A stretch of 64,000 nt of DNA from Maricaulis sp965242785. Lineage in GTDB: Bacteria > Pseudomonadota > Alphaproteobacteria > Caulobacterales > Maricaulaceae. Each line of letters starts with the position of its first letter. The stretch's first letter is position 1. Shown here in pieces: positions 34,744-43,194 of the stretch. The notes under the pieces were generated by a model that saw only the letters and a list, made by a program, of their open reading frames with translations, was not told the DNA's origin and did no database searches. A program made the position numbers and the translations under genes. The DNA is taken from NCBI GenBank assembly GCA_965242785.1, contig CBDETA010000004.1, positions 744,001 to 808,000 on the forward strand, in the 5' to 3' direction.

Positions 34744-34879
34744 GATTGTCATCCCGGCCGGATGCCCCGCGAAGGCGGGGCGTAGAGCCGGGACCTATCT
34801 TCGTGCGCCTCGCTGGAGCCGGGAGGGGTCCCGGATCTGCACCCGGCTCAAGGCCGGGTATCCGTCCGGGATGACAATC
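34744..34879. repeat. 136-bp inverted-repeat (REP-type) element between gyrB and polA
   Basis: The 20-bp left end GATTGTCATCCCGGCCGGAT (34744-34763) matches 19 of 20 bases of the reverse complement of 34860-34879. Between them lie further self-complementary arms (GCCCCGC with GCGGGGC; CCGGGACC with GGTCCCGG). The GTCATCCCGG end resembles dispersed REP sequences of alphaproteobacterial genomes. It sits between two convergent genes. Confidence 0.75.
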
Positions 34880-34906
34880 CAAAAATGGATTGGCGGGAAG
34901 TAATCC

Positions 34907-37693
34907 CTAATGCGCCTCAGCCCAGCTCTTCCCCGCCTTCGCATCCACCTCCAGCGGCACGCTCAACTCCAGCGCCGGCGCACACGCCTCACCCATCGTC
35001 TTTGACACCAGAGCGATCAGCTCCTCCGCCTGCCCCTCGGGCACTTCGAACACCAGTTCGTCATGCACCTGCAGCAGCATGCGGGCGTCCAGCTTGGCCT
35101 GCTCCAGCACGCCCGGCAGGCGGATCATCGCGCGGCGGATGACGTCGGCGGCAGAGCCCTGGATCGGGGCGTTGATGGCCTGGCGTTCCGCGAACATGCG
35201 CATGTTCGGGTTCTTGTCGCGGATCGAGGGGAAGTGGCAGCGGCGGCCGAAGATGGTCTCGACATAGCCGGTCTCCTTCACCTCGGCCTTCATGCGGTCC
35301 ATGTAGTCGGCGATGCCGGGGAATTTTTCGAAATAGGCGTCGATGAAGGCCTTGGCCTCTTCGCGGGAGACCTGGATCTGGTTGGCCAGGCCGAAGGCGG
35401 AAATGCCGTAGATGACTCCGAAATTGATCGCCTTGGCCTTGCGGCGCACCATCGGGTCCATGCCCTCGATCGGCACGCCGAACACTTCCGAGGCCGTCAT
35501 GGCGTGAATGTCGGTGCCGTCGCGGAAGGCCTGTTTCAGACTGTCCACGCCCGCGATATGCGCCAGCAGCCGCAGCTCGACCTGGGAATAGTCGGCCGCC
35601 ACCAGGCAATTGCCCGGCTCGGCAATGAAGACCTCGCGGATTTTGCGGCCTTCCTCGGTGCGGATCGGGATGTTCTGCAGATTGGGCTCGGTCGAGGAGA
35701 GCCGCCCCGTCGTTGTCGCCGCCAGCGAGAACGAGCCGTGCACCCGTTTCGTCGACGGGTTGATATGGTCGAACAGGCTGTCGGAATAGGTCGATTTCAG
35801 CTTCTGGAACTGTCGGTACTCCAGCAGCGCCACCGGCAGTTCATGACCTTCTGCCGCCAGCTGGTCCAGCACCGCCGCATCGGTCGACCAGGCCCCGGTC
35901 TTGGTCTTCTTGCCGCCCGGCAGGCCCATCTCGCCGAACAGGATTTCCCCGATCTGCTTGGGCGAACCCAGATTGAACTCGCGGCCGGCTGCCTTGTGCG
36001 CGGCCTCCTCGGCTGCCGCCATCTTCTGGGAAAAGTCCGAGGACAATTGCCGCAACTGGTCCGGATTGACCTTGATGCCCGCCCGCTCCATGTCCGACAG
36101 CACTTTCGCCATCGGCCGTTCCAGCGTCTCGTAGACGGTCGCTTTCTTCTTCGCCACCAGGGCCGGTTTCAGGATCTCCCACAGGCGCAGCGTCACATCG
36201 GCATCTTCCGCCGCGTATTGCGTGGCCTTGTCCAGCGGCACCCTGTCGAAGGTGATCTGGTTCTTGCCGGTGCCGCAGATTTCCTTGAACGGAATGCATT
36301 GATGGCCCAGGTGCAGCTCGGCGAGCTCGTCCATGCCATGCTTGTGCAGCCCGGCATCCATCACATAGGAGATCAGCATCGTGTCATCGTATGGCGCGAC
36401 GTTGATGCCATAGCGCGACAAGACGCCCAGATCATACTTGATGTTCTGGCCCACTTTCAGCACCGCCGGGTCTTCCAGCAGGTCCTTCAGCGCGGCCAGC
36501 GCCCGGTCCATGTCGATCTGGTCCGGCTTGGATCCGGTATCGAACATGTCGCCCGTGCTTGCCGGATCGACATGCGCCAGCGGAATGTAGCAGGCCACAC
36601 CCGGCGCCGTCGCCATCGACACGCCGACCAGTCCGGACGCGGTCGCAGACAGGGCATCGGTCTCGGTATCCACCGCCACCACACCCGCCTCGCGCGCCTT
36701 TTCGATCCAGGTTTCCAGCGCGTCCATCGTCGTCACGCACGCATAGCCCGAGCGGTCGATCGGCGCCGTGGCGTCCCCGGTCTCGTCCGCCGGCGGACCG
36801 CCCAGGGCCTCTTCCACCTTGCGGGTGAAAGTGCGGAATTCCATGTCCTTCAGGAAGGGCACCAGCACTTCGGGATCCGGGTCGCAGATGCCGAATTCGT
36901 CCATGTCCTCGGTCACCGGCGTGTCGGTCTTCAGCGTCACCAGCTGGCGCGACACCCGCGCATCCTCGGCATGAGCCAGCAGCTTTTCGCGACGGCCCTT
37001 CTGCTTGATCTCGCCCGCGCGCTCCAGCAGCGTGTCCAGATCGCCATATTCATTGATCAGGAGGGCGGCCGTCTTGATGCCGATCCCCGGCACGCCGGGC
37101 ACATTGTCGACACTGTCGCCGGCCAGCGCCTGGATATCGATCACCTTGTCCGGGCCGACGCCGAACTTCTCGAACACTTCGGGCGCCTCGATGCGCTTGT
37201 TCTTCATCGCGTCGAACATGTCGACCTTGTCGGTGACCAGCTGCATCAGGTCCTTGTCCGAGGACACAATGGTCACCTTGGCGCCCTTGGCCTCGGCCTT
37301 TCGGGCATAGGTCGCGATGATGTCGTCGGCCTCGTAATGCTCCAGCTCGATGCAGGGCGTGCCGAAGGCGCGCGTGGCATCGCGGATGATGGAGAATTGC
37401 GGCACCAGATCCTCCGGCGCCGGCGGCCGGTTGGCCTTGTACCGGTCATAGAGATCATTGCGGAAGGACTTGCCGGAATGGTCGAAGATCACCGCCAGGT
37501 GCGAGGGCGCATCCTCACCCTTCAGATCCTCCAGCAGCTTCCACAACATGTTGCAGAAACCCTGCACCGCGCCCACCGGCGTTCCGTCCGACCGCGTCAG
37601 CGGCGGCAGCGCATGATAGGCCCGGAAAATATAGCCCGACCCGTCGACCAGATAGAGGTGGGATGTCTCGTCGATCGGTTTCTTCGTGGCCAT
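34907..37693 (-). CDS. polA: DNA polymerase I
   Basis: A 928-residue three-domain repair and Okazaki-fragment polymerase. The 5'-nuclease domain (about 1-300) includes VIFDHSGKSFRND and IVSSDKDLMQLV. The 3'-5' exonuclease is intact with VAVDTETDAL (Exo I), NIKYDLGVL (Exo II) and YAAEDADVTL (Exo III). The polymerase motifs are ADYSQVELRLLAHI (A), RRKAKAINFGVIYG (B) and QVHDELVFE (C). The start MATKKPIDET was chosen over an ATG 15 bp upstream. Confidence 0.97.
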   Translation of the reverse strand: MATKKPIDETSHLYLVDGSGYIFRAYHALPPLTRSDGTPVGAVQGFCNMLWKLLEDLKGEDAPSHLAVIFDHSGKSFRNDLYDRYKANRPPAPEDLVPQFSIIRDATRAFGTPCIELEHYEADDIIATYARKAEAKGAKVTIVSSDKDLMQLVTDKVDMFDAMKNKRIEAPEVFEKFGVGPDKVIDIQALAGDSVDNVPGVPGIGIKTAALLINEYGDLDTLLERAGEIKQKGRREKLLAHAEDARVSRQLVTLKTDTPVTEDMDEFGICDPDPEVLVPFLKDMEFRTFTRKVEEALGGPPADETGDATAPIDRSGYACVTTMDALETWIEKAREAGVVAVDTETDALSATASGLVGVSMATAPGVACYIPLAHVDPASTGDMFDTGSKPDQIDMDRALAALKDLLEDPAVLKVGQNIKYDLGVLSRYGINVAPYDDTMLISYVMDAGLHKHGMDELAELHLGHQCIPFKEICGTGKNQITFDRVPLDKATQYAAEDADVTLRLWEILKPALVAKKKATVYETLERPMAKVLSDMERAGIKVNPDQLRQLSSDFSQKMAAAEEAAHKAAGREFNLGSPKQIGEILFGEMGLPGGKKTKTGAWSTDAAVLDQLAAEGHELPVALLEYRQFQKLKSTYSDSLFDHINPSTKRVHGSFSLAATTTGRLSSTEPNLQNIPIRTEEGRKIREVFIAEPGNCLVAADYSQVELRLLAHIAGVDSLKQAFRDGTDIHAMTASEVFGVPIEGMDPMVRRKAKAINFGVIYGISAFGLANQIQVSREEAKAFIDAYFEKFPGIADYMDRMKAEVKETGYVETIFGRRCHFPSIRDKNPNMRMFAERQAINAPIQGSAADVIRRAMIRLPGVLEQAKLDARMLLQVHDELVFEVPEGQAEELIALVSKTMGEACAPALELSVPLEVDAKAGKSWAEAH

Positions 37694-37833
37694 GCCGGGG
37701 GTCCTCATGCGTGCGAAGCGCGAGGTTAACCTGCCCCGTCCGGGGCGTCATCCGGTGAGGTCATGAGGCCAGTGAGGCTCAGCCGCGCGCTTGTCCACGT
37801 GCCGTCCGTGGAAATCCGGACACCGTCCTTCTG

Positions 37834-38082
37834 CCCCCGCTTCGCGGGGGAAGTGGTTTTGCCAAAGGCAAAACCGAAGGGGGCCAGTCCCACCCGCCGG
37901 AGCAAGCCCACCTGACTCCCTCTTCTCCCTGGGGCTGAGGAGCCAAAGGACAGTCCGGGGGACTGTCCGGCGCGACGAAGGGTTCCCCGCAGGGGCGGAT
38001 GAGGGGGAAATCCCGGTGATAGCCAGGACGGGCGCGGTCCCCGCCGTCCCCCCTCACCCCGGCCCTCTCCCCAGGGAGAGGG
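37834..38082. repeat. non-coding hairpin-rich repeat block downstream of DNA polymerase I start
   Basis: Four perfect hairpins occur in 250 bp: CCCCCGC-TTC-GCGGGGG (37834-37850), GGTTTTGCC-AAA-GGCAAAACC (37855-37875), GGACAGTCC-GGG-GGACTGTCC (37948-37968) and CCCTCTCCC-CA-GGGAGAGGG (38063-38082). This looks like a mosaic of dispersed palindromic repeats. The surrounding gap, 37694-38802, has no convincing gene. Open frames through it have biased, low-complexity translations. Confidence 0.65.
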
Positions 38083-38492
38083 AGGAAAAAGCGAGGATAA
38101 ATAGAAGATATCCCCACCCTCTCAGGGTGCCCGCATAATCCTCCTTGCCTCATCACCGCTCGAGGCCCGGTCTGGTCGGCCGGGGGTGGTGGGGGAGTGG
38201 AGCGTGTCCTGAGAGCCGGGTGACCGCCGGCTGGACGGGCACGGCGGTCAGGGAGCACGGCTGTCATGCTACTCATGCAGCATCCTCGCCTGATATAGGA
38301 CACACTCGCCCCGGCGGGTGAAATCTCCAAGTGCGGGACGCCGGATGGTGTCACTCACTCATACCTAGCGAAGACGCCCGAAGGCGTCCCGCACCCTCAC
38401 AGGCCCATACCGCCAGCGTGCAAGCGCGTGGCGCTGTTGGTGGTGGGAGGAAAGCTCGATGCATCACCAAACTCTCATCCACCCCCAAATCA

Positions 38493-38579
38493 CCGTCATG
38501 GCCCGGCTTGTCCGGGCCACCTCGGCTAACCTGTTGGCAGGATGGGAGAGGTCCCCCGGACAAGCCGGGGGATGACGGT
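38493..38579. repeat. REP-type inverted repeat
   Basis: The left arm CCGTCATGGCCCGGCTTGTC (38493-38512) mirrors the right arm, which reads GACAAGCCGGGGGATGACGG, with small mismatches. The ends carry the same GTCAT core as the element at 34744-34879. It is a second copy of the same general repeat class. Confidence 0.65.
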
Positions 38580-38619
38580 GTTGGAAATGGGGGAAGAAAA
38601 TGAGAGCAGGCGGAGCGCG

Positions 38620-38795
38620 CCTTTCCTCCCCATGCAATGGGGAGGGGGACCGGCCGAAGCCCGAAGGGCGAAGGCGGGTGGAGGGGCCGCGGCCGTCAGG
38701 CCGCGGAATGTCCGCAACACGCTCCACGCCGCCTGCGGCGGCGCCCCCATCGGCCTTGCTCCGCTCGGCCACTTCCCCAACTCCGTCGGGGAAGA
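38620..38795. repeat. dispersed repeat with CCTCCCCAT/ATGGGGAGG end
   Basis: The block begins TTTCCTCCCCATGCAATGGG, nearly identical to the sequence just after gyrB (around 34670-34690, with TTGC in place of TGCA). It continues with short hairpins such as GCCGCCTGCGGCGGC and ends CCCCAACTCCGTCGGGGAAG. The reappearance beside gyrB argues for a mobile or REP-like repeat. No protein is predicted. Confidence 0.5.
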
Positions 38796-38802
38796 AAGCA
38801 CC

Positions 38803-40338
38803 CTAACCGCCAAACCCCAGCCAGCTGGCCAGCGTGCCGACCAGCGTGATCGCTACGATGGCAAAGAGGTTTATGCGGAAGCCGGCCTTGATCATTTGCG
38901 GTTGGGTGACCGCGCCGGACGCGTAGACGATGGCATTGGGAGCTGTCGCCACGGGCAGCATGAAGGCGGTCGAGGCGGCAATCGCGACGGGCACGACCAG
39001 TTGTTCCGGCGGCACGCCGGCCTCTACGGCGATCACGCCCAGCACGGGCAGGAAGGCGGTCGTGGTGGCGACATTCGAGGTCAGCTCGGTCAGGAAGACG
39101 ACGACGGCGACGATGACCAGGATCAGCAGTGGCACCGGGAAGCCGGCGAGGAAGGCCATCTGGTTGCCCAGCCAGTCGGCCAGGCCCGTGGCGGTGAGGG
39201 CCGCAGCCAGCGAGAGGCCGCCGCCGAACAGGATCACCACATTCCAGGGCAGGCGCGCCAGCCCGTCCCAGGTCATCAGCGCCTGGCCGGCCTGCTCACC
39301 CTTGGCGCCGGAGGGCACCAGGAAGGTGGCGAGTGCACCCATGACGGCGATCTGCGTATTGCCCAGCCGGATGTCGACGGGCAGGCCCAGCTGCTCGCCG
39401 GTCCAGGCCAGCAGCGGGTTCCAGCCCCAGCTCCAGTCACCGCCGGGCACGCCGGGGATCCAGGACAGCAGAAAGCCGGGCAGGGTGGATCCCATCCACA
39501 ACAGGGCGACCGTGCCGAACAGCACGGCAACCCGGATTTCCGGCACCGTCATCCTGCCCAGCTTGGCCAGTTCCGCGTCGACCAGGGCCTCGGCGGCCGT
39601 GCTTTCGCTGGCGCCCTTCAGGTTGAAGGCGAGGCGGGTCAGCACGAACCAGCCGGCCGGAATGATCAGCAGGACGGCAGGCAGGCCCAGCCCCATCCAG
39701 CTGGCAAAATCCAGGGAGACATCGAATGTGTTCTGAAGATAGCCGATGCCGATCAGATTGGTCGGCGTGCCCACCGGCGTGGCCATGCCGCCGATCGAGG
39801 CGGCATAGGCCACCCCCAGGGCCAGGGCCGGGGCGAAGAATTTCGAGCTTGCGCCTTCACGCTCGACCTCTTCGGCCACTTTCAGGGCGATCGGGATCAT
39901 CATCAGCGTGGTCGCCGTGTTGGAAATCCACATCGACAACAGCGCCGAGGCCAGCATGAAGCCGCCGATCAGGGCGGCCGGCTTGCCGCCGAAGCCGGAG
40001 ACGACATTCAGCGCGATGCGGGTGTGCAGGTTCCAGCGCTCGATCGACAGGGCGACGATGAAGCCGCCCAAGAGCAGCATCACGATGGGGCTGGCATAGG
40101 GCGCGGTGGCTGCGCCGGTCGAGGTGATGCCCAGCAGGGGAAAGACCGCAATCGGGATCAGCGCCGTGGCGGCGATCGGAATGGCTTCCGTGGCCCACCA
40201 GGCCGCCATCAGCAGGGCCAGCGACGCCAGCAGCCAGGCTTCCCGTGTCAGAGGCTCCGGCGCGGGCATGAATTGCAGGCCGATCGCCAGCACAATGCCG
40301 GTGACCAGTCCGATAGTCTGGCTGCGTGTGGGTGCCAA
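38803..40338 (-). CDS. DASS/SLC13 family sodium:anion symporter
   Basis: A 511-residue transporter with about eleven to twelve hydrophobic segments. The two substrate-binding signatures of the divalent anion:sodium family are present: SNTATTLMMIP (near residue 118) and the second-half SNVATTTAFLPVL. GGMATPVGTPTNLIG matches the family sodium-site loop. Members carry dicarboxylates, citrate or sulfate. The substrate cannot be fixed from the sequence. Confidence 0.88.
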   Translation of the reverse strand: MAPTRSQTIGLVTGIVLAIGLQFMPAPEPLTREAWLLASLALLMAAWWATEAIPIAATALIPIAVFPLLGITSTGAATAPYASPIVMLLLGGFIVALSIERWNLHTRIALNVVSGFGGKPAALIGGFMLASALLSMWISNTATTLMMIPIALKVAEEVEREGASSKFFAPALALGVAYAASIGGMATPVGTPTNLIGIGYLQNTFDVSLDFASWMGLGLPAVLLIIPAGWFVLTRLAFNLKGASESTAAEALVDAELAKLGRMTVPEIRVAVLFGTVALLWMGSTLPGFLLSWIPGVPGGDWSWGWNPLLAWTGEQLGLPVDIRLGNTQIAVMGALATFLVPSGAKGEQAGQALMTWDGLARLPWNVVILFGGGLSLAAALTATGLADWLGNQMAFLAGFPVPLLILVIVAVVVFLTELTSNVATTTAFLPVLGVIAVEAGVPPEQLVVPVAIAASTAFMLPVATAPNAIVYASGAVTQPQMIKAGFRINLFAIVAITLVGTLASWLGFGG

Positions 40339-40386
40339 AGACGCCTCCCCAGTCGTCTTGCGGCGGCCAGGCGAAGCGGCTCGCGA

Positions 40387-40584
40387 TCAGGCGGTCGGGT
40401 CTTCCGACGAGCCCTTTCTCACGAAGCGGCGGTCGCAATAGCCGCACTCGACGAAGTCGTCTTCGCCCATTTCCAGGAAAACCCGCGGGTGACCCAGTGC
40501 ACCGCCGCCACCGTCGCAGGCGATGCGGTGGTGTTCGGTGACGATGACTTCCGGCGGCGGAACGGATGCGGCGGCATTGGCCAT
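40387..40584 (-). CDS. zinc-finger protein of the NDUFS6/complex I 13 kDa type
   Basis: A 65-residue protein. The zinc ligands are Cys in IACDGG, His in LGHPRVFLEM and the CGYC pair in ECGYCDRRFVRK, the CHCC pattern of mitochondrial NDUFS6 and its alphaproteobacterial homologues. It is presumably an accessory of NADH dehydrogenase, though no nuo gene is in the window. MANAAA was chosen because a GAGGG site lies 8 nt upstream; an in-frame ATG exists at 40605. Confidence 0.82.
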   Translation of the reverse strand: MANAAASVPPPEVIVTEHHRIACDGGGGALGHPRVFLEMGEDDFVECGYCDRRFVRKGSSEDPTA

Positions 40585-40676
40585 TGTCGGAGCCCTCATG
40601 GACATCGGTGGATCGGAACCCTAGGTAAGGCATCTTGTTATGGCGCTTGACCCGCTCCCGTCAATTCCGAGGCGAC

Positions 40677-41639
40677 ATGTCCGACACATCTTCCGCTCTG
40701 CCCGAATACGCTCTTGAAGCCGTCGGTTTGAGGAAAACCTATGCCGGTTCCGGGTCGGCCCCGCCCAAGGAAGCGCTGAAGGGCGTCGACCTGCGGGTGC
40801 CGCGGGGTTCGATTTTCGGGCTCCTGGGCCCCAATGGCGCCGGCAAGTCGACCTTCATCAACATCTTTGCCGGCCTGGTGAACAAGTCCGGTGGCACCGC
40901 CCGCACCTGGGGCATCGATATCGACCAGGACAGCCGCGCGGCCCGCGCCGCGATCGGCGTGGTGCCGCAGGAAATCAACATGGACGTCTTCTTCACGCCC
41001 CATGAGACGCTGGAGCTGATGGCCGGTTTCTACGGCGTGCCCAAGGCGGAACGGCGCACCGATGAACTGCTCGAGGCGGTCGGGCTCAGCGACAAGCGCG
41101 ATGCCTATGTGCGGCAATTGTCCGGCGGCATGAAGCGGCGCCTGCTGGTCGCCAAGGCCATGGTCCACACGCCCCCCGTCCTGGTGCTGGACGAGCCCAC
41201 CGCCGGCGTCGATATCGAGCTGCGCCGCCAGCTCTGGGCCTATGTGCGCGAGCTGCACGCCCGTGGCACCACCATCGTTCTGACCACGCACTATCTGGAA
41301 GAGGCCCAGGAGCTGTGCGACGAGATCGCCATTGTCGATCAGGGTGAGGTGATCGCCTGCGAGCCCAAGGACACCTTGCTCAAGCGGGTCGATTCCAAGA
41401 CGCTGGTGATCGAGCCGGCCGAGGCGCTCAGCGCCGTGCCGGCAGAGCTGGCCGGCTTCGACGCGGAGATCCGCAAGGACGGGGCCCTGGCCATCACCTA
41501 CCGCTATGGCCAGCAATCGGTGGCGGACATGATCGAGAAGTTCAAGGCGTCCGGAAACCGGATCGAGGACCTGCGCACCGAGGAAGCCGATCTGGAGGAT
41601 GTTTTCCTCGCACTGACCTATAATCGTGAACCGGCCTGA
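40677..41639 (+). CDS. ABC transporter ATP-binding protein (ABC-2/ABCA type)
   Basis: A 320-residue nucleotide-binding subunit. Walker A is GPNGAGKST, the Q-loop VVPQEINMD, the signature LSGGMKRRL, Walker B VLVLDEPTAGVD and the His switch TTHYLEEAQE. The C-terminal 100 residues are the extension typical of drug- or lipid-exporting ABC-2 ATPases. No permease gene adjoins it, so its partner must be encoded elsewhere. The start MSDTSSAL follows GAGGCGAC. Confidence 0.88.
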   Translation: MSDTSSALPEYALEAVGLRKTYAGSGSAPPKEALKGVDLRVPRGSIFGLLGPNGAGKSTFINIFAGLVNKSGGTARTWGIDIDQDSRAARAAIGVVPQEINMDVFFTPHETLELMAGFYGVPKAERRTDELLEAVGLSDKRDAYVRQLSGGMKRRLLVAKAMVHTPPVLVLDEPTAGVDIELRRQLWAYVRELHARGTTIVLTTHYLEEAQELCDEIAIVDQGEVIACEPKDTLLKRVDSKTLVIEPAEALSAVPAELAGFDAEIRKDGALAITYRYGQQSVADMIEKFKASGNRIEDLRTEEADLEDVFLALTYNREPA

Positions 41640-41784
41640 GCGCTTTCTGAAGCGGGAAGGGTGCCGGGCTGATCCCGTCAATCCTGCCTTTGTTCGGGCA
41701 TGATTGGCGCGCAATCTGGGGGTGGCCAAAGGAGGGCCACACGAAATCGACCAAACCGTCGTCACCACAACCAGGGAGGCCATC

Positions 41785-42168
41785 ATGCGCTCACGCCATG
41801 TCCGTAAATTCTTCGCCATCCTGGTGTCGGTGCCCTTGTTCGTGTTCCTGGCCTGGTTCTTCGGGATTTTCATGCAGCCGCAGGGCGAGATCGGGGCCGG
41901 CTTTGCCTTCGGCCTGATCCTTGTCTCCGCCATGGCCGCGCTCTGGGTTCACGCCTGGATCATGCGCCCGGGTCCGAAGATGCGGTTCCGCAATCGCGGC
42001 GTGGATGGGTATGACCGGGACTGGGGTGTCGGCCTCACCGGCTATGCCGAACACCAGCGCGGTGGCCGCCGTCGCCGCGACGACGAGACCGGCGACGATC
42101 TGGGCGGCCGCCGTTCCTCCGGCGACATGGACGACGCCGACGGCATGGAGGATGGCAGCCTCGCCTGA
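41785..42168 (+). CDS. small membrane protein, hypothetical
   Basis: A 127-residue protein with two hydrophobic segments (about 10-30 and 37-60) and a long, charged C-terminal tail rich in Arg and Asp (RRRRDDE..., DMDDADGMEDG). A strong GGGAGGCC site precedes the chosen ATG. No family recognised. The strongly acidic end may interact with other proteins, but this is speculative. Confidence 0.6.
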   Translation: MRSRHVRKFFAILVSVPLFVFLAWFFGIFMQPQGEIGAGFAFGLILVSAMAALWVHAWIMRPGPKMRFRNRGVDGYDRDWGVGLTGYAEHQRGGRRRRDDETGDDLGGRRSSGDMDDADGMEDGSLA

Positions 42169-42212
42169 GCCGGACGGGCTCGGCCCGAAGCACGCCGGAT
42201 CCGCATAAGCCG

Positions 42213-42241
42213 GGCCCGTCTGAACCAGACGGGCCTTGTTT
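42213..42241 (+). terminator. intrinsic terminator upstream of the SdpR-type gene
   Basis: A perfect 10-bp stem GGCCCGTCTG (42213-42222) pairs with 42226-42235 across an AAC loop. It is followed by TTGTTTCTT, ending the transcript of the small membrane protein gene. Confidence 0.85.
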
Positions 42242-42242
42242 C

Positions 42243-42271
42243 TTGACATCAATTAGACAAATAGCTAAATA
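42243..42271 (+). promoter_or_regulatory. sigma-70 promoter of the SdpR-type regulator, leaderless
   Basis: TTGACA (42243-42248) and TAAATA (42266-42271) are 17 bp apart. The predicted start of transcription falls at or one base before the ATG (42279), so the mRNA would have no leader. The spacer holds TTAG-N8-CTAA, a possible operator for autorepression. Confidence 0.75.
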
Positions 42272-42278
42272 TCAAATC

Positions 42279-42566
42279 ATGAGCGATGTCTTCAAAGCCC
42301 TGGCCGACCCGACGCGGCGGCAAGTCCTGCAGAAGCTGAAGTCCGGCCCCAAGACGGCCGGCGAGCTGGCGGAGGCCTTCCCCGTGTCCAAGCCGACCAT
42401 GTCAGCCCATTTCTCGGTGTTGCGCGAAGCCGGCCTGGTCAGTGTCGAGCGCCAAGGCAAGTCGCTGATCTACCACCTCAATGTATCGGCCCTCGAGGAG
42501 GCGCTGCTGGGTTTTGCCAGCGTCTTCGGCCTCGCGGCGTCCGCCCCGAAAGGAGACCCCTCATGA
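42279..42566 (+). CDS. ArsR/SdpR family winged-helix repressor
   Basis: A 95-residue HTH protein (MSDVFKALADPTRRQVLQ... with recognition helix VSKPTMSAHFSVLREAGLV). There are no metal-binding cysteines, so it is the SdpR-type autorepressor rather than a metal sensor. In Bacillus SdpR is paired with the membrane protein SdpI; here a small membrane protein frame overlaps the stop by 4 bp (ATGA). There is no ribosome binding site, consistent with a leaderless message. Confidence 0.85.
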   Translation: MSDVFKALADPTRRQVLQKLKSGPKTAGELAEAFPVSKPTMSAHFSVLREAGLVSVERQGKSLIYHLNVSALEEALLGFASVFGLAASAPKGDPS

Positions 42567-42795
42567 TCACCCGCAGCGTCTGTTTTGCCGTCGGTTTTGC
42601 CGCCTTCATCATTCTTGTTGCCCTGGCCGCCACAGGCGCTTTTTCGCCCTGGTCATGGTCCTGGCCGGATTGCTGAGCAGCCTGCTCTGGCTCGTCTTGC
42701 CCGTCGATCTGGCGCCCTGGGCCAGCGTCAGCGTCATCCTTACCGGCTTCGTGCTGATCGGGGTGCGCCGTGTGCTCGGTCGGAATCCGGCTTGA
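42563..42795 (+). pseudogene. small membrane protein cotranscribed with the SdpR-type regulator, frameshifted
   Basis: The start ATG overlaps the regulator stop and gives a hydrophobic protein (MITRSVCFAVGFAAF...) that halts after 37 codons. The reading frame one base back then continues with another coherent hydrophobic stretch (ALVMVLAGLLSSLLWLVLP...SVSVILTGFVLIG) to a stop at 42795. A TTTTT run at the crossover (about 42640) fits a one-base slip. Joined, it would be about 78 residues with two to three TM helices. A programmed frameshift or sequence error is possible. Confidence 0.55.
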
Positions 42796-42869
42796 TCCCG
42801 CAACTGCCGCAAGGGCGGTGCAACCGCGTTGCGCCGCCCCGCGTCATCAGGTAAGGGTGCGCCTTCCTG

Positions 42870-42946
42870 GCACCCATAGCTCAGCTGGATAGAGCGCTGC
42901 CCTCCGAAGGCAGAGGTCAGAGGTTCGAATCCTCTTGGGTGCGCCA
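42870..42946 (+). tRNA. tRNA-Arg (anticodon CCG)
   Basis: A complete cloverleaf: acceptor GCACCCA paired with TGGGTGC, D-loop AGCTCAGCTGGATAGAGC, anticodon stem CTGCC/GGCAG with loop CTCCGAA, T-arm GAGGTTCGAATCCTC and encoded CCA. It reads CGG. It lies 74 bp after the frameshifted membrane gene. Confidence 0.97.
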
Positions 42947-43117
42947 TTTCTTTCCTTTGTACCCGCTCCACTCAAACCGCGCCTGCCACGGCATTCGGTG
43001 TCAGGTCTATGCTCACATGGAGCGCGTGCAGGGCTATGGGGGTTGAGCCGAGTGCCGCGAAGAGCGCCGCTCTCTTCTCGAGACCCCGGCCATCCGCCAC
43101 GTGTCAGCTGACGGCCC

Positions 43118-43144
43118 AAAAAGAGGGGCGGCCGGAGCCGCCCC
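43118..43144 (-). terminator. intrinsic terminator of the flagellin gene
   Basis: On the minus strand an 8-bp stem GGGGCGGC (pairing with GCCGCCCC, plus coordinates 43125-43144) with a TCCG loop is followed by TCTTTTT. It lies 51 bp after the flagellin stop. Confidence 0.88.
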
Positions 43145-43194
43145 AGTGAGTGCCTCAATCAGCAGCACAAAACATGTTGTCAGTTTGATCCGGG

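Noticed and set aside
35063..37729. Long open frame (888 codons) on the plus strand opposite polA
   Set aside because: It is exactly antisense to a polA gene with all its motifs; the translation is His/Arg/Gly/Val-rich with no domain, typical of GC-rich mirror frames.
38100..38300. Possible structured RNA (riboswitch, RNase P or SRP RNA) in the polA-DASS gap
   Set aside because: None of the conserved cores of these RNAs (for example GGAAGCAGC of SRP RNA) was found; the hairpins are explained by dispersed repeats.
37779..38354. 191-codon minus-strand frame in the repeat region
   Set aside because: It reads through perfect hairpins, giving Pro/Arg-rich nonsense; no ribosome binding site and no resemblance to a family.
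40606..40676. Continuous coding from an upstream ATG at 40635 into the ABC ATPase
   Set aside because: The first 14 codons are not family-like; a GAGG site supports the start at 40677.
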